Shown: positions 1 through 8,032, counted from the first letter of the stretch. The stretch is 16,801 bases of DNA from Sulfurimonas sp. (GCA_021157665.1 JAGGWE010000151.1:1-16801), one strand, 5' to 3'. Program-made: numbers and translations. Notes: a model not told the origin generated them from the letters alone.

Positions 1-1737
1 AAATTAGATAGATATAAAAAAATATGGTACAAATTTTTTAGAGCTTATTATATTTTAATAGTGACCTTATTAATATCGTTTGCCTTTATTGATTTAGCTT
101 ATTTTTCATTTTTTGCAGAACACTCAACTATTATGATATTTGGTGTTTTTGATGACGATACTGAGGCCTTGATAAATACCGCTTTAGCAAATTATAATAT
201 TCCTTTAGTTACTTTAATAGGCTCATTCTTTTACCTAATTATTTACTTTTTAACATTTAAAATCATTAAACAAAAAGAAAAGATTGATACCCAATGGAGT
301 ATGAAAAAACAAACTATCTTTTTCTTACTTTTAGTAATAACAATAGGTGTTTTAGCCAGAGGTTCACTTGGACTTTTTCCACTTGCAAAATATATTCCAG
401 ATGTTAGTGCAGATCCTTTTATAAATAAACTTCCTCAAACACCAACTTATGCCTTAGTTTATGCCTATAAACAGTATAAAAAAAGTAAATCCGGAAGATA
501 TGATTTGATTAAAGATCTTGGCTATAAAGGTAAAATAGATAAAGCATTTATGGTTCATTTGGAAACTGATAATATTAATCAAGACGATTTACTAAACAAT
601 ATAACTTATCAAACAGACGCTAATGAGGTAGTGAAAAATAAACCTCCACATGTGGTGGTAGTGATGGTTGAGAGTTTTGGTATGCCTATTTTATCTTATC
701 AGAGCAAAACTTTTAATATTATGGGAAAAATAAAAAAACATTTCCAAGAGGATATACTTTTTACAAACTTTATATCAACTGGAAATGGAACAGTTTCTTC
801 ACTTGAAGCTCTTTTATTAAATATACCATCAAGACCCGGTGCGATAGCTTTAGGTCAGAGTAAATATTTAAATACATCATTTAAACAAGCTAGTGCAAGA
901 GTTTATCAAGATGCAGGATATGAAACAAGTTTTGTATATGGTGGGGATTTATCATGGAGAAATGTTGGAAGTTTTATGTCAAGACAAGGATTTGATAGTG
1001 TAAAAGGGAAAGCACAAATAGTAAAATCTCTTAGTCTTGATGCTAAAAAAGATGCTCATGATTGGGGTGTTTATGATGAGTTTTCTTATAAATATATACT
1101 AGAAAAATTAAAAAATGCTAAAAAACCACAGTTTATTTTTCTTTTAACAACAAATAATCATCCTCCATATAAAGTTCCAGAGAATTATAAATCAAATAAA
1201 TTAGAGTTTTCAAAAGAGTTAAAAGAGCATATTACTGGTGATATGGATTTAGCACGAAGAAGATTTAAAGATTATGCTTATGCAGTTGATATGGCTGGTG
1301 ATTTTTTAGATAAACTAAAAGCTTCACCTTTATCTGAAAATACAGTAGTTGCTCTTACAGCAGATAACAATACAGTAGAGGGGATAATGAGATATGAGGA
1401 TTATTATACTCAGACCAAGAGAATCCCTTTTTATATATATTTGCCAGAGTATTTGAAAACTACTACTTTTGATACAACTTTAGCATCATCACATAAAGAT
1501 ATTTTTCCAACCTTATATAATTTAACCCTTGATAATGTAAGTTATATGGCTATTGGAACTGATTTACGAAATAGAGAACGATTACGATGTGGTTTTAATA
1601 AGGCTGGTGTTTTAGTTACAAATAATGGTGGGTTTAAAGATACTAAAGCTAAGACTGATGAGCAAAAAAGATGTGTTAAACATTATAAGTCATCATTAGC
1701 AGTAACCGAGTTTATGATACAATCAAATAAAAAATAA
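1..1737 (+). CDS. LTA synthase family phosphoglycerol transferase-like protein, 5'-truncated
   Basis: Inner-membrane enzyme of the alkaline-phosphatase/sulfatase superfamily, LtaS/OpgB branch, which moves phosphoglycerol-type groups onto envelope glycans or polymers; the substrate here is unknown. The frame is open from base 1 without a stop, so the gene begins outside the window and the GTG at 61 is not a credible start. Three hydrophobic segments are visible (about 40-110, 205-270 and 310-370); the family usually has five, so about two lie upstream. The periplasmic catalytic domain starts near 640. By analogy with LtaS, the metal-binding Glu lies in MVESFG (codon 670-672), the nucleophile Thr in GNGTVSS (790-792) and the substrate His in NNHPPY (1159-1161). 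The usual Asp-His metal pair reads Asp-Asn (1363-1368). The msbA-like gene follows after 13 bp, which supports an envelope role. Family call is firm; exact reaction is not. Confidence 0.85.
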   Translation, partial: KLDRYKKIWYKFFRAYYILIVTLLISFAFIDLAYFSFFAEHSTIMIFGVFDDDTEALINTALANYNIPLVTLIGSFFYLIIYFLTFKIIKQKEKIDTQWSMKKQTIFFLLLVITIGVLARGSLGLFPLAKYIPDVSADPFINKLPQTPTYALVYAYKQYKKSKSGRYDLIKDLGYKGKIDKAFMVHLETDNINQDDLLNNITYQTDANEVVKNKPPHVVVVMVESFGMPILSYQSKTFNIMGKIKKHFQEDILFTNFISTGNGTVSSLEALLLNIPSRPGAIALGQSKYLNTSFKQASARVYQDAGYETSFVYGGDLSWRNVGSFMSRQGFDSVKGKAQIVKSLSLDAKKDAHDWGVYDEFSYKYILEKLKNAKKPQFIFLLTTNNHPPYKVPENYKSNKLEFSKELKEHITGDMDLARRRFKDYAYAVDMAGDFLDKLKASPLSENTVVALTADNNTVEGIMRYEDYYTQTKRIPFYIYLPEYLKTTTFDTTLASSHKDIFPTLYNLTLDNVSYMAIGTDLRNRERLRCGFNKAGVLVTNNGGFKDTKAKTDEQKRCVKHYKSSLAVTEFMIQSNKK

Positions 1738-1739
1738 TC

Positions 1740-1744
1740 AAGGA
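1740..1744 (+). promoter_or_regulatory. Shine-Dalgarno selecting a TTG start for the ABC transporter
   Basis: AAGGA sits 6 nt before TTG at 1751 and 15 nt before the in-frame ATG at 1760. The spacing favours TTG as the start codon. Confidence 0.6.
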
Positions 1745-1750
1745 ACTTTT

Positions 1751-3460
1751 TTGATAAAGATGTATAAACGATTTTGGCCTTATGTTAAAGAGTATAAATT
1801 TCAGTATATATTTGTTTTAATAGGTATTATTTTAGTCATTATTGGAACAACAGCTAGTGCCCATATTATGAAGCCTATGATGGATGATATGTTTATCAAT
1901 AGACAAGAAGAGATGTTGTATATCATCCCAATTTTTTTAATATGTATATATGCTGTTAAATCTATAGGTGATTATATACAGTCCGTATTTATGAGCTATA
2001 TAGGGCAACATATTGTCACTAGATTTAGAGAGATATTATTAGAAAAAATTATTAAGCTAGATATGGAGTTTTTATATTTAAACCGAAGTGGTGATTTGAT
2101 TTCTCGTATTACTTACGATATCGGAAGAATTAGATCTTTCGTATCTAAAATGCTTCCAGAGTTATTTAGGGAAGTTTTAACGGTTATATCCTTAATCGCA
2201 TATGTTACATATTTAAATTCAATGTTAACTTTTTATGCACTTATTGTTATGCCACTTGTTATTTATCCTTTATATCAACTCGCAAGAAAATTAAAAAAAT
2301 ATGCAAAGCGTGCACAAAAGAAAAATGCTGATGTTGTATCAAACTTAACAGAAGTTTTCAATAATAGTGAAATAATTAAAGCAAATGCAACAGAAGATTA
2401 TGAAATAAATCGTTTTTCTGAGGATAATTGGAAGTTTTTTAAAATAAATATGAAAATTACTTATGTTGGTGAATTAGTTTCTTTTTTAGGTGTATTTGGA
2501 GCTATCGGTTTATCGGCAGTTATATTTATTGGAGGAAAAGAGGTTTATGCTGATAATATGACAGTTGGTGAATTTACTGCATTTTTAACCGCAATAGGAC
2601 TTGTTTTTCAACCTTTACGCCGTATAGGAGTTATTTATTCTAAAATTCAAGATGCTGTAGCAGCAGCTGAAAGAGTTTTTGAAATTTTAGATAGAGATAG
2701 TAAGATAAAAGATGGTGAAAAATTACTTGAAAATGATATTAATAAAATAGAATTTAAAAATGTAACATTAAAATATGAAGATATAGATGCATTAAAAGAT
2801 ATAAATTTAGAAATAAATAAGGGTGAACATATCGCTTTAGTTGGTGATAGTGGTGGTGGAAAGTCTACTTTAATCAATATGTTACTTCGTTTTTATGATC
2901 CAAATGATGGTAGTGTTTTAGTGAACAACACAAATATAAAAGAGTTTACTCAAAATTCATTAAAACATCATATATCATTAGTTACGCAAAGGATATATAT
3001 ATTTCAAGATACTTTAGCCGCAAATGTGGCTTATGGGCAAGTGATTGATGAAGAAAAAGTTTATGAAGCTTTAAAACTTGCTGATGCAATAGAGTTTGTT
3101 TCAAACTTAGATGATGGAATATATACAAAAATGGAAGAGTTTGGAACGAATCTATCTGGTGGACAAAGACAAAGAGTGGCGATTGCTAGAGCGATATATA
3201 AACATTCATCATTATTACTTTTTGATGAAGCTACGGCAGCTTTGGATAATAAGAGTGAAAAAAGAATACAAATAGCTTTAGATGAATATACAAAAGATAA
3301 AATAACTATTACAATAGCTCATAGGTTAAGTACAATTGAAAATGCTGATAAAATTTTAGTTATGCAAAAAGGAAGTATTGTTGCGGCTGGAACACATAAA
3401 AAACTTTTAGAAGATTCTAATATTTATCAAAAATTATCTGGACAACTTCAGGAGAATTGA
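1751..3460 (+). CDS. msbA: MsbA-type ABC exporter (lipid A/lipid flippase), permease fused to ATPase
   Basis: Half-transporter expected to work as a homodimer in the inner membrane, flipping lipid A-core or a related lipid-linked glycan. The N-terminal half holds about six membrane helices (roughly residues 17-37, 51-70, 137-155, 160-178, 240-262, 270-290). The ATPase half is complete: Walker A GDSGGGKST at 365-373, signature LSGGQ at 468-472, Walker B LLLFDEA with D492 and E493, and H-loop H524. At 569 residues it is full length for type IV exporters. TTG at 1751 is preferred on its ribosome site. It lies between a phosphoglycerol transferase-like gene and a Kdo-kinase-like gene, which fits LPS or lipooligosaccharide export. 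A PglK-like oligosaccharide flippase of the same architecture is the main alternative. ATP-dependent exporter: near certain; lipid A substrate: probable. Confidence 0.85.
   Translation: MIKMYKRFWPYVKEYKFQYIFVLIGIILVIIGTTASAHIMKPMMDDMFINRQEEMLYIIPIFLICIYAVKSIGDYIQSVFMSYIGQHIVTRFREILLEKIIKLDMEFLYLNRSGDLISRITYDIGRIRSFVSKMLPELFREVLTVISLIAYVTYLNSMLTFYALIVMPLVIYPLYQLARKLKKYAKRAQKKNADVVSNLTEVFNNSEIIKANATEDYEINRFSEDNWKFFKINMKITYVGELVSFLGVFGAIGLSAVIFIGGKEVYADNMTVGEFTAFLTAIGLVFQPLRRIGVIYSKIQDAVAAAERVFEILDRDSKIKDGEKLLENDINKIEFKNVTLKYEDIDALKDINLEINKGEHIALVGDSGGGKSTLINMLLRFYDPNDGSVLVNNTNIKEFTQNSLKHHISLVTQRIYIFQDTLAANVAYGQVIDEEKVYEALKLADAIEFVSNLDDGIYTKMEEFGTNLSGGQRQRVAIARAIYKHSSLLLFDEATAALDNKSEKRIQIALDEYTKDKITITIAHRLSTIENADKILVMQKGSIVAAGTHKKLLEDSNIYQKLSGQLQEN
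3450..3454 (+). promoter_or_regulatory. Shine-Dalgarno selecting the kinase-like gene's TTG start at 3463
   Basis: AGGAG lies 8 nt before TTG at 3463 but only 2 nt before the alternative in-frame TTG at 3457, which overlaps the msbA stop codon. The downstream TTG is the better start. Confidence 0.55.
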
Positions 3461-3462
3461 TT

Positions 3463-4224
3463 TTGATACAAACTCAAACTCAAACTCAAATACAAGAGGC
3501 ATTAGAACTCTCAAAAAAAGATGTATTTAGTATTTATGAAGAAAAAACAAATCAAAAACTATGGGTGAAAAAAGCTAAAAGTAGTGGTTCTAATCTACTC
3601 CAGCGTATTATTTATGGGATTTTTAAAAATCCATTGTTATTACCATCTGAAAATCAAACACCATCTCAAAGTATAATTTATGAAGTACAGAGATTAGAAG
3701 AAATTTTTAAAAAATTTTCATATGTTCCGGAAGTTTTGATTAGTAATGAAAATTTCATGGTGATAGTAGATTCTGGAAAAGATTTGCGTAAAATTATGAA
3801 AAAAATAAAAGATTCACTAGAAGCTGAAAAAATTATTTATCAAGCACTTGATGTTTTAATTGAGTTTCATGCTCTTGGTTTTTTTCATGGTGGTTCTCAG
3901 ATAAAAAATTTTACTATGAAAGAAGACAAAATATCAATGATTGATTTTGAAGAAAAGTTTGTTGGTGTTGATATCGAAGAATTGCAATTTCGTGATTTGT
4001 TCTTATTTTTAATCTCAATTGCAAGGTTAGAGTATGACATAAACCTTCAAGAAATAATTGATATATATATCGATAAAAGTTCTAAGAAAATCTTTGCTGA
4101 GAAATTTTTACGATTAATAGAGAGTTCAAAAATAATGATAAATCTTATGGGTAATAAATATATTTATAATCTAGTTGGTAAAGATGCTCAAAGTGTATAT
4201 AAATTATTTAAACAACTTTCTTAA
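3463..4224 (+). CDS. WaaP/Kdo-kinase-like small protein kinase-fold protein
   Basis: About 253 residues, no signal peptide or membrane segment, so probably cytoplasmic or membrane-associated. A kinase catalytic-loop-like stretch HGGSQIKN (3886-3909) is followed by MIDFEE, matching the His-x-Asp-x4-Asn and Asp-Phe-Glu layout of lipopolysaccharide core and Kdo kinases. The Asp of the first motif is Gly here. The protein opens with a Gln-Thr repeat from an in-frame hexanucleotide repeat. It is effectively coupled to msbA (starts 2 bp after its stop, or overlaps it by 4 bp if TTG 3457 is used), so a role in modifying the exported lipid is reasonable inference. Alternatives are an InaA-like stress protein or a pseudokinase partner of the flippase. 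Kinase fold: fairly sure; activity and substrate: unknown. Confidence 0.6.
   Translation: MIQTQTQTQIQEALELSKKDVFSIYEEKTNQKLWVKKAKSSGSNLLQRIIYGIFKNPLLLPSENQTPSQSIIYEVQRLEEIFKKFSYVPEVLISNENFMVIVDSGKDLRKIMKKIKDSLEAEKIIYQALDVLIEFHALGFFHGGSQIKNFTMKEDKISMIDFEEKFVGVDIEELQFRDLFLFLISIARLEYDINLQEIIDIYIDKSSKKIFAEKFLRLIESSKIMINLMGNKYIYNLVGKDAQSVYKLFKQLS
3469..3492 (+). repeat. Hexanucleotide tandem repeat (CAAACT)x3 plus a degenerate unit
   Basis: Three perfect CAAACT units followed by CAAATA, in frame within the first codons of the kinase-like gene, encoding alternating Gln-Thr. Copy-number changes would alter protein length without shifting frame. Confidence 0.85.
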
Positions 4225-4283
4225 TCAGTTTTTCAACGCTTTTTAGAGATAATCGCATTAATTAAATAATAAATGGATTTTTC

Positions 4284-5651
4284 ATGCTAGATTTCTCAAA
4301 ATTTTTAAAGTACTCAAAGCCCGGTCCTCGTTATACATCATATCCTACTGCACTAGAGTTTAGTGATGCTTATGGTTATGATGAATATATACAAAAGATT
4401 CAAAATCAAGATCCATCTCGCCCTCTTAGTTTATATTTTCATCTACCTTTTTGTAGAAATGCTTGTTATTTTTGTGGATGTAATGTTGTTTTTACCTCTA
4501 AAGAAGATAAAATGCTTCGTTATATTGAGTATTTAAAAAGAGAATTAAAAATTCTTTCTTCACATTTAGATTGTAATCGTCAAGTTATTCAGATGCACTT
4601 TGGTGGTGGAACTCCTACATTTTTCACAGCAGAGCAACTTAAAGTTATTATTGATGAGATTAAGTCTTATTTTCCTAACTTTATAGATGGTGCTGAAATC
4701 TCTTGTGAGATTGATCCTCGTCATATTGATGAAGATCAGATGAGAGTTATGAGTGAAGCTGGATTTAATCGTGTAAGTTTTGGTATTCAAGATTTTAATG
4801 AAAAAGTTCAAATTGCAGTTCATAGAGTTCAACCTTATGAAGTTACAAAAAATGCTATGGATTTAGCTAGAAAATATAATATGGTTTCAGTTAATGTTGA
4901 CCTTATTTATGGACTTCCTTTCCAAACTTTAGAAACTTTTAAAGAGACTTTGCGTTTAGCTCTTACTTTGGATCCAGATAGATTTGCAATTTTTAATTAT
5001 GCTCATGTACCTTGGATGAAAAAGACTATGCGTAAAATTGATGAAACAACTTTACCAATGCCAGATGAGAAACTTCAAATTATGCAATACACAATAGATT
5101 TTTTAACTTCACATGGTTATAAAATGATTGGGATGGATCACTTCGCAAAACCTGAAGATGAACTTTTTAAAGCGATTAAAAAAGGTGAATTGCATAGAAA
5201 TTTCCAAGGCTACACAACTAAAGGTGGAGCTGATTTAATCGGTGTGGGCCTAACTTCGATAGGTGAGGGTGTTGATAGTTACAACCAAAACTTTAAAGAT
5301 ATGAAAGAGTATGAAAAAGCAATCGATGATGGGAAGCTTCCATTTGAGAGAGGTGTGGTTTTAAATGAGGATGATTTAATCCGTCAGTATGTAATCATGG
5401 AACTTATGAGTAACTTCAAACTTGATATAAGAAGATTTGAAAAACTATTTAACATCGAGTTTAAAACATATTTTGCAGATGCTATCGAGGCGCTTAAACC
5501 TTTTGCAGAGGAAGAACTTTTAACTATGGATGAAAATTATATAGAGTGTAGTGAAACTGGTACGCTTCTTATCAGAAATATTGCAATGCCTTTTGATGCT
5601 TATATGAAAAAACACGCAGCAAGTAAAAAAACTTTTTCTAAAACGGTATAG
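4284..5651 (+). CDS. hemN: Oxygen-independent coproporphyrinogen III oxidase (radical SAM)
   Basis: Cytoplasmic radical-SAM enzyme that decarboxylates two propionate side chains of coproporphyrinogen III to make protoporphyrinogen IX without oxygen, feeding haem to cytochromes such as NapB. The HemN N-terminal signature GPRYTSYPTA is present, then the cluster motif C57-x3-C61-x2-C64-G-C66, including the extra Cys typical of true HemN as opposed to HemW. The SAM-binding GGGTPT stretch follows at about residue 107. At 455 residues it has the usual full length. A 59-bp gap precedes it with only a weak GATAAT-like -10 (4248-4253), so a separate promoter is possible but not shown. The ribosome site (TGGA, 6 nt before ATG) is weak. 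The Fe-S protein gene follows after 2 bp, so the two are co-transcribed. Confidence 0.95.
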   Translation: MLDFSKFLKYSKPGPRYTSYPTALEFSDAYGYDEYIQKIQNQDPSRPLSLYFHLPFCRNACYFCGCNVVFTSKEDKMLRYIEYLKRELKILSSHLDCNRQVIQMHFGGGTPTFFTAEQLKVIIDEIKSYFPNFIDGAEISCEIDPRHIDEDQMRVMSEAGFNRVSFGIQDFNEKVQIAVHRVQPYEVTKNAMDLARKYNMVSVNVDLIYGLPFQTLETFKETLRLALTLDPDRFAIFNYAHVPWMKKTMRKIDETTLPMPDEKLQIMQYTIDFLTSHGYKMIGMDHFAKPEDELFKAIKKGELHRNFQGYTTKGGADLIGVGLTSIGEGVDSYNQNFKDMKEYEKAIDDGKLPFERGVVLNEDDLIRQYVIMELMSNFKLDIRRFEKLFNIEFKTYFADAIEALKPFAEEELLTMDENYIECSETGTLLIRNIAMPFDAYMKKHAASKKTFSKTV

Positions 5652-5653
5652 AT

Positions 5654-6934
5654 ATGGATAAAAACCCTCAGGATATTTTTGATTATGCTAACATAACTGA
5701 TGATTGTATTAAGTGTGGTAAGTGTATCCCCGTTTGTACTATTCATAATGTAAATGCTGATGAGGTAACATCTCCTCGTGGATTTTTAGATCTTCTTGGA
5801 GCTTATCAAAGAGGTAAATTAGATTTAGATGAAAATGTAAAATCAATTTTTGAATCTTGTTTTTTATGTACAGCCTGTGTTGAGGTTTGTCCAAAATCTC
5901 TTCCCACTGACATGGTTATAGAGCAAGTTCGCGCAGACATAGCTAAAAAATTTGGAATAGCTTGGTACAAAAAAGTATTCTTTTTACTTCTTCGTCACAG
6001 ATGGCTTAACGATTTAGCTTTTAAATTTGGTTGGACTTTTCAAACTTGTGGATTTAAAATCAAAAAAGATGTTGATTCTATGAGTTCAAGATTTAATCTT
6101 CCAATGTTAAAAACTGATAGAGTTTTACCAAGCCTTAGAAAAACCTCATTTTTAAATTCACATGCCGAGCATATTGATAATGGTGGGAAAAGAAAAGTAG
6201 CGATTTTTATCGGTTGTTTGAGTAACTATAACTACAAAGATGTAGGTGATGGGCTTTTAGAGATTTTAGGGCATTTAGAGATTGATGCTTTTTTAGCAAA
6301 AGATCAAAAATGTTGTTCTGCTCCTGCTTATTTTACTGGTGATTTTGATACGGTTGATAATAATGCAAAATTCAATATCGAGTATTTTGAAGGTTTTGGT
6401 GAAGATATTGAAGCTATTATAGTTCCTGAGGCTACTTGTTCAGCGATGCTAAAAATTGACTACGAGCATTATTTTCATGACCAACCAGAGTGGCAGGCTA
6501 GAGCTAAAAAAGTTATGGGTAAAGTTTTTATGGCAACAGAGTGGCTTCAAAACCATACTCATTTAGAACAACTTTTAGCTTCAAAGAAAAAAGATACCAA
6601 GATAGTAACTTATCACGACCCATGTCATGCTAGAAAAATGCAAGGTATCTATGAAGAGCCAAGAAATTTAATCAGACAAAACTATAACATAGTAGAGATG
6701 AGTGATCCAAACTCTTGTTGTGGGTTTGGTGGTGTAACTATGCAGAGTGAAAAATATCACTTCGCAAAAGCTGCTGGAGTTCCAAAGGCTGCGATGATTA
6801 AAAAAACTGAAGCAGATATAGTAAGTGCTGAGTGTTCAGCTTGTCGTATGCAGATAAATGATGCGATGGGGAATGAATCTACTACGGTATTTAAAAATCC
6901 GATTGAACTTATTGCTGAAGCTTTAAGAAAGTAA
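5654..6934 (+). CDS. Fe-S oxidoreductase, GlcF/HdrD-like (two [4Fe-4S] plus two CCG domains)
   Basis: Soluble electron-transfer protein of the GlcF/LutA/HdrD type. Two N-terminal [4Fe-4S] motifs are complete: C18-x2-C21-x2-C24-x3-C28 and C69-x2-C72-x2-C75-x3-C79. Two cysteine-rich CCG domains follow, with landmarks GCLSNY, CCSAPAY and TCSAM for the first and DPCHARKM, CCGFGG and CSACRM for the second. The closing Cys-x-x-Cys of the first CCG domain is reduced to Cys-Ser-Ala-Met. At 426 residues it matches GlcF-sized proteins. No flavin-binding GlcD/GlcE-type partner lies next to it, so glycolate or lactate oxidation cannot be assigned. Its place between hemN and lgt gives no strong clue beyond a possible anaerobic redox role. 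Domain architecture: sure; substrate: unknown. Confidence 0.8.
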   Translation: MDKNPQDIFDYANITDDCIKCGKCIPVCTIHNVNADEVTSPRGFLDLLGAYQRGKLDLDENVKSIFESCFLCTACVEVCPKSLPTDMVIEQVRADIAKKFGIAWYKKVFFLLLRHRWLNDLAFKFGWTFQTCGFKIKKDVDSMSSRFNLPMLKTDRVLPSLRKTSFLNSHAEHIDNGGKRKVAIFIGCLSNYNYKDVGDGLLEILGHLEIDAFLAKDQKCCSAPAYFTGDFDTVDNNAKFNIEYFEGFGEDIEAIIVPEATCSAMLKIDYEHYFHDQPEWQARAKKVMGKVFMATEWLQNHTHLEQLLASKKKDTKIVTYHDPCHARKMQGIYEEPRNLIRQNYNIVEMSDPNSCCGFGGVTMQSEKYHFAKAAGVPKAAMIKKTEADIVSAECSACRMQINDAMGNESTTVFKNPIELIAEALRK

Positions 6935-6940
6935 GTCCAT

Positions 6941-7762
6941 ATGCCAAGTTGGAATCATATCTATGATACTTTTAATCCAGTAGCTTTTCATATCTTTTCT
7001 ATACCAGTTCATTGGTATGGGATTATGTATGTTTTAGCACTTCTTACTGCCTTATATATTGGTAAGTATTTTATGAAAAAAGATAAGCTTGATTTTACCT
7101 CTAAACAAGTTGATATATATTTTATTTATGTTGAAATCGGTGTTATTTTAGGTGCTAGACTTGGTTATATTCTTTTTTACGATTCTCAAACAATGTACTA
7201 TCTTACAAATCCTTGGCAAATTTTTAATCCATTTCAAAATGGGGAATTTGTAGGTATTCGTGGTATGAGTTATCATGGTGCTGTAATTGGCTTTGTTATC
7301 GGTACATATCTTTACTCTAAGCGTCATAAAGTTGCCTTTGGTATGATAATGGATCTTGTTGCACTTGCTATCCCTCTAGGCTTTGTATTTGGACGAATAG
7401 GAAATTTTTTAAATCAAGAACTCATAGGTCGAGAGACAGATGTTTCTTGGGGAATTTTAGTTGATGGAGTTCTTCGTCATCCATCACAGCTTTATGAGGC
7501 AATATTAGAAGGTTTTGGAGTGTTTTTAGTTGTATATATTTATAAAAAATATAAAAAATACTCAGGTGAATTGATTTTAGTATATGCAATGAGTTATGGA
7601 CTTTTTAGAACAATAGCTGAAATTTATCGTGCTCCAGATGCTCAGATAGGTTATGTTTGTTGCAATGTTATAACACAAGGTCAAGTTATGAGTTTAGGGA
7701 TGAGTTTACTTGCTTTTGGCATGTGGATTTATTTTTATATTAAAAATAAAAAAACAGTTTAA
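6941..7762 (+). CDS. lgt: Prolipoprotein diacylglyceryl transferase
   Basis: Inner-membrane enzyme that moves the diacylglyceryl group of phosphatidylglycerol onto the lipobox Cys of prolipoproteins, the first step of lipoprotein maturation. The Lgt signature is clear: GRIGNFLNQELIGRETD, preceded by MSYHGAVIG with the conserved His and followed by RTIAEIYRAPDAQIG with the conserved C-terminal Arg region. About seven hydrophobic helices can be drawn in 273 residues, the normal size. It starts 6 bp after the Fe-S oxidoreductase gene and is the last gene of the plus-strand run. The large inverted-repeat element begins 5 bp past the stop codon and would lie in its 3' untranslated region. Confidence 0.96.
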   Translation: MPSWNHIYDTFNPVAFHIFSIPVHWYGIMYVLALLTALYIGKYFMKKDKLDFTSKQVDIYFIYVEIGVILGARLGYILFYDSQTMYYLTNPWQIFNPFQNGEFVGIRGMSYHGAVIGFVIGTYLYSKRHKVAFGMIMDLVALAIPLGFVFGRIGNFLNQELIGRETDVSWGILVDGVLRHPSQLYEAILEGFGVFLVVYIYKKYKKYSGELILVYAMSYGLFRTIAEIYRAPDAQIGYVCCNVITQGQVMSLGMSLLAFGMWIYFYIKNKKTV

Positions 7763-7767
7763 ATTTA

Positions 7768-8032
7768 AAGTACCTTTCCATAAAGAACCCCAATTTCAGC
7801 GATAAGTAAATAGTTCTAGTGCTAGGCAGATTTATGCAGGACTAGTTTACTAGTTCAAATGAATCTAACGACGCAATAGGTCTATTTACTTATCGCCCGA
7901 AGGGAAGTTTAAAAAGAGGGCTACTGCTTCGTTGAAAATCCTTGAAGCTACTGGTAGCTCCTGCGAATCTTCGCCTTACATTAGCCCTCTTTTTAAGCTT
8001 CTGAAGTTGGGGTTCTTTATGGAAAGGTACTT
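7768..8032. repeat. 265-bp nested inverted-repeat element (three-way-junction fold), possible structured RNA, terminator or MITE-like element
   Basis: It fills the gap between convergent lgt and the DUF2062 gene. The outer arms 7768-7799 and 8001-8032 are inverted copies matching at 31 of 32 positions. Stem 1 pairs 7799-7813 with 7882-7896 perfectly and continues after one T-T mismatch (7815-7818 with 7877-7880). Stem 2 pairs 7903-7923 with 7982-8002 (19 Watson-Crick pairs, 2 wobble). Small hairpins lie inside: ACTAGT repeated at 7841-7854, GCTTC/GAAGC at 7926-7948, GCTA/TAGC at 7947-7958 and GCGA/TCGC at 7963-7974. Every wobble position is G-U in plus-strand RNA. No reading frame of note lies inside and no clear target-site duplication flanks it. 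It could end transcription from both sides, be a stable 3'-UTR RNA, or be a non-autonomous mobile repeat; one copy in the window cannot decide. Confidence 0.85.

Noticed and set aside
2647..2877. 76-codon open frame antisense to the ABC transporter
   Set aside because: It lies wholly within the ATPase half of msbA, has low-complexity Ser/Phe-rich content typical of antisense to coding DNA, and no ribosome site.
4225..4283. Regulatory site (FNR-like box) before hemN
   Set aside because: No TTGAT-N4-ATCAA-like palindrome is present; only a weak GATAAT-like -10 without a -35.
4274..4291. Five-codon upstream frame starting ATGGAT before hemN
   Set aside because: It ends just inside hemN with no ribosome site; chance occurrence in AT-rich sequence.
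4566..4832. 88-codon open frame antisense to hemN
   Set aside because: It is a shadow of a strongly conserved gene, with no recognisable protein features.
7841..7866. GTTCAAAT after paired ACTAGT sequences, resembling a tRNA T-loop
   Set aside because: The flanking bases do not form a T stem, and no acceptor, D or anticodon arms can be placed around it; it is part of the stem-1 loop.
7903..8002. Simple rho-independent terminator with the T-run at 7990-7994
   Set aside because: The T-run belongs to the paired stem and the loop is nearly 60 nt long, so it does not have the short hairpin plus free U-tail form; the whole element may still stop transcription.
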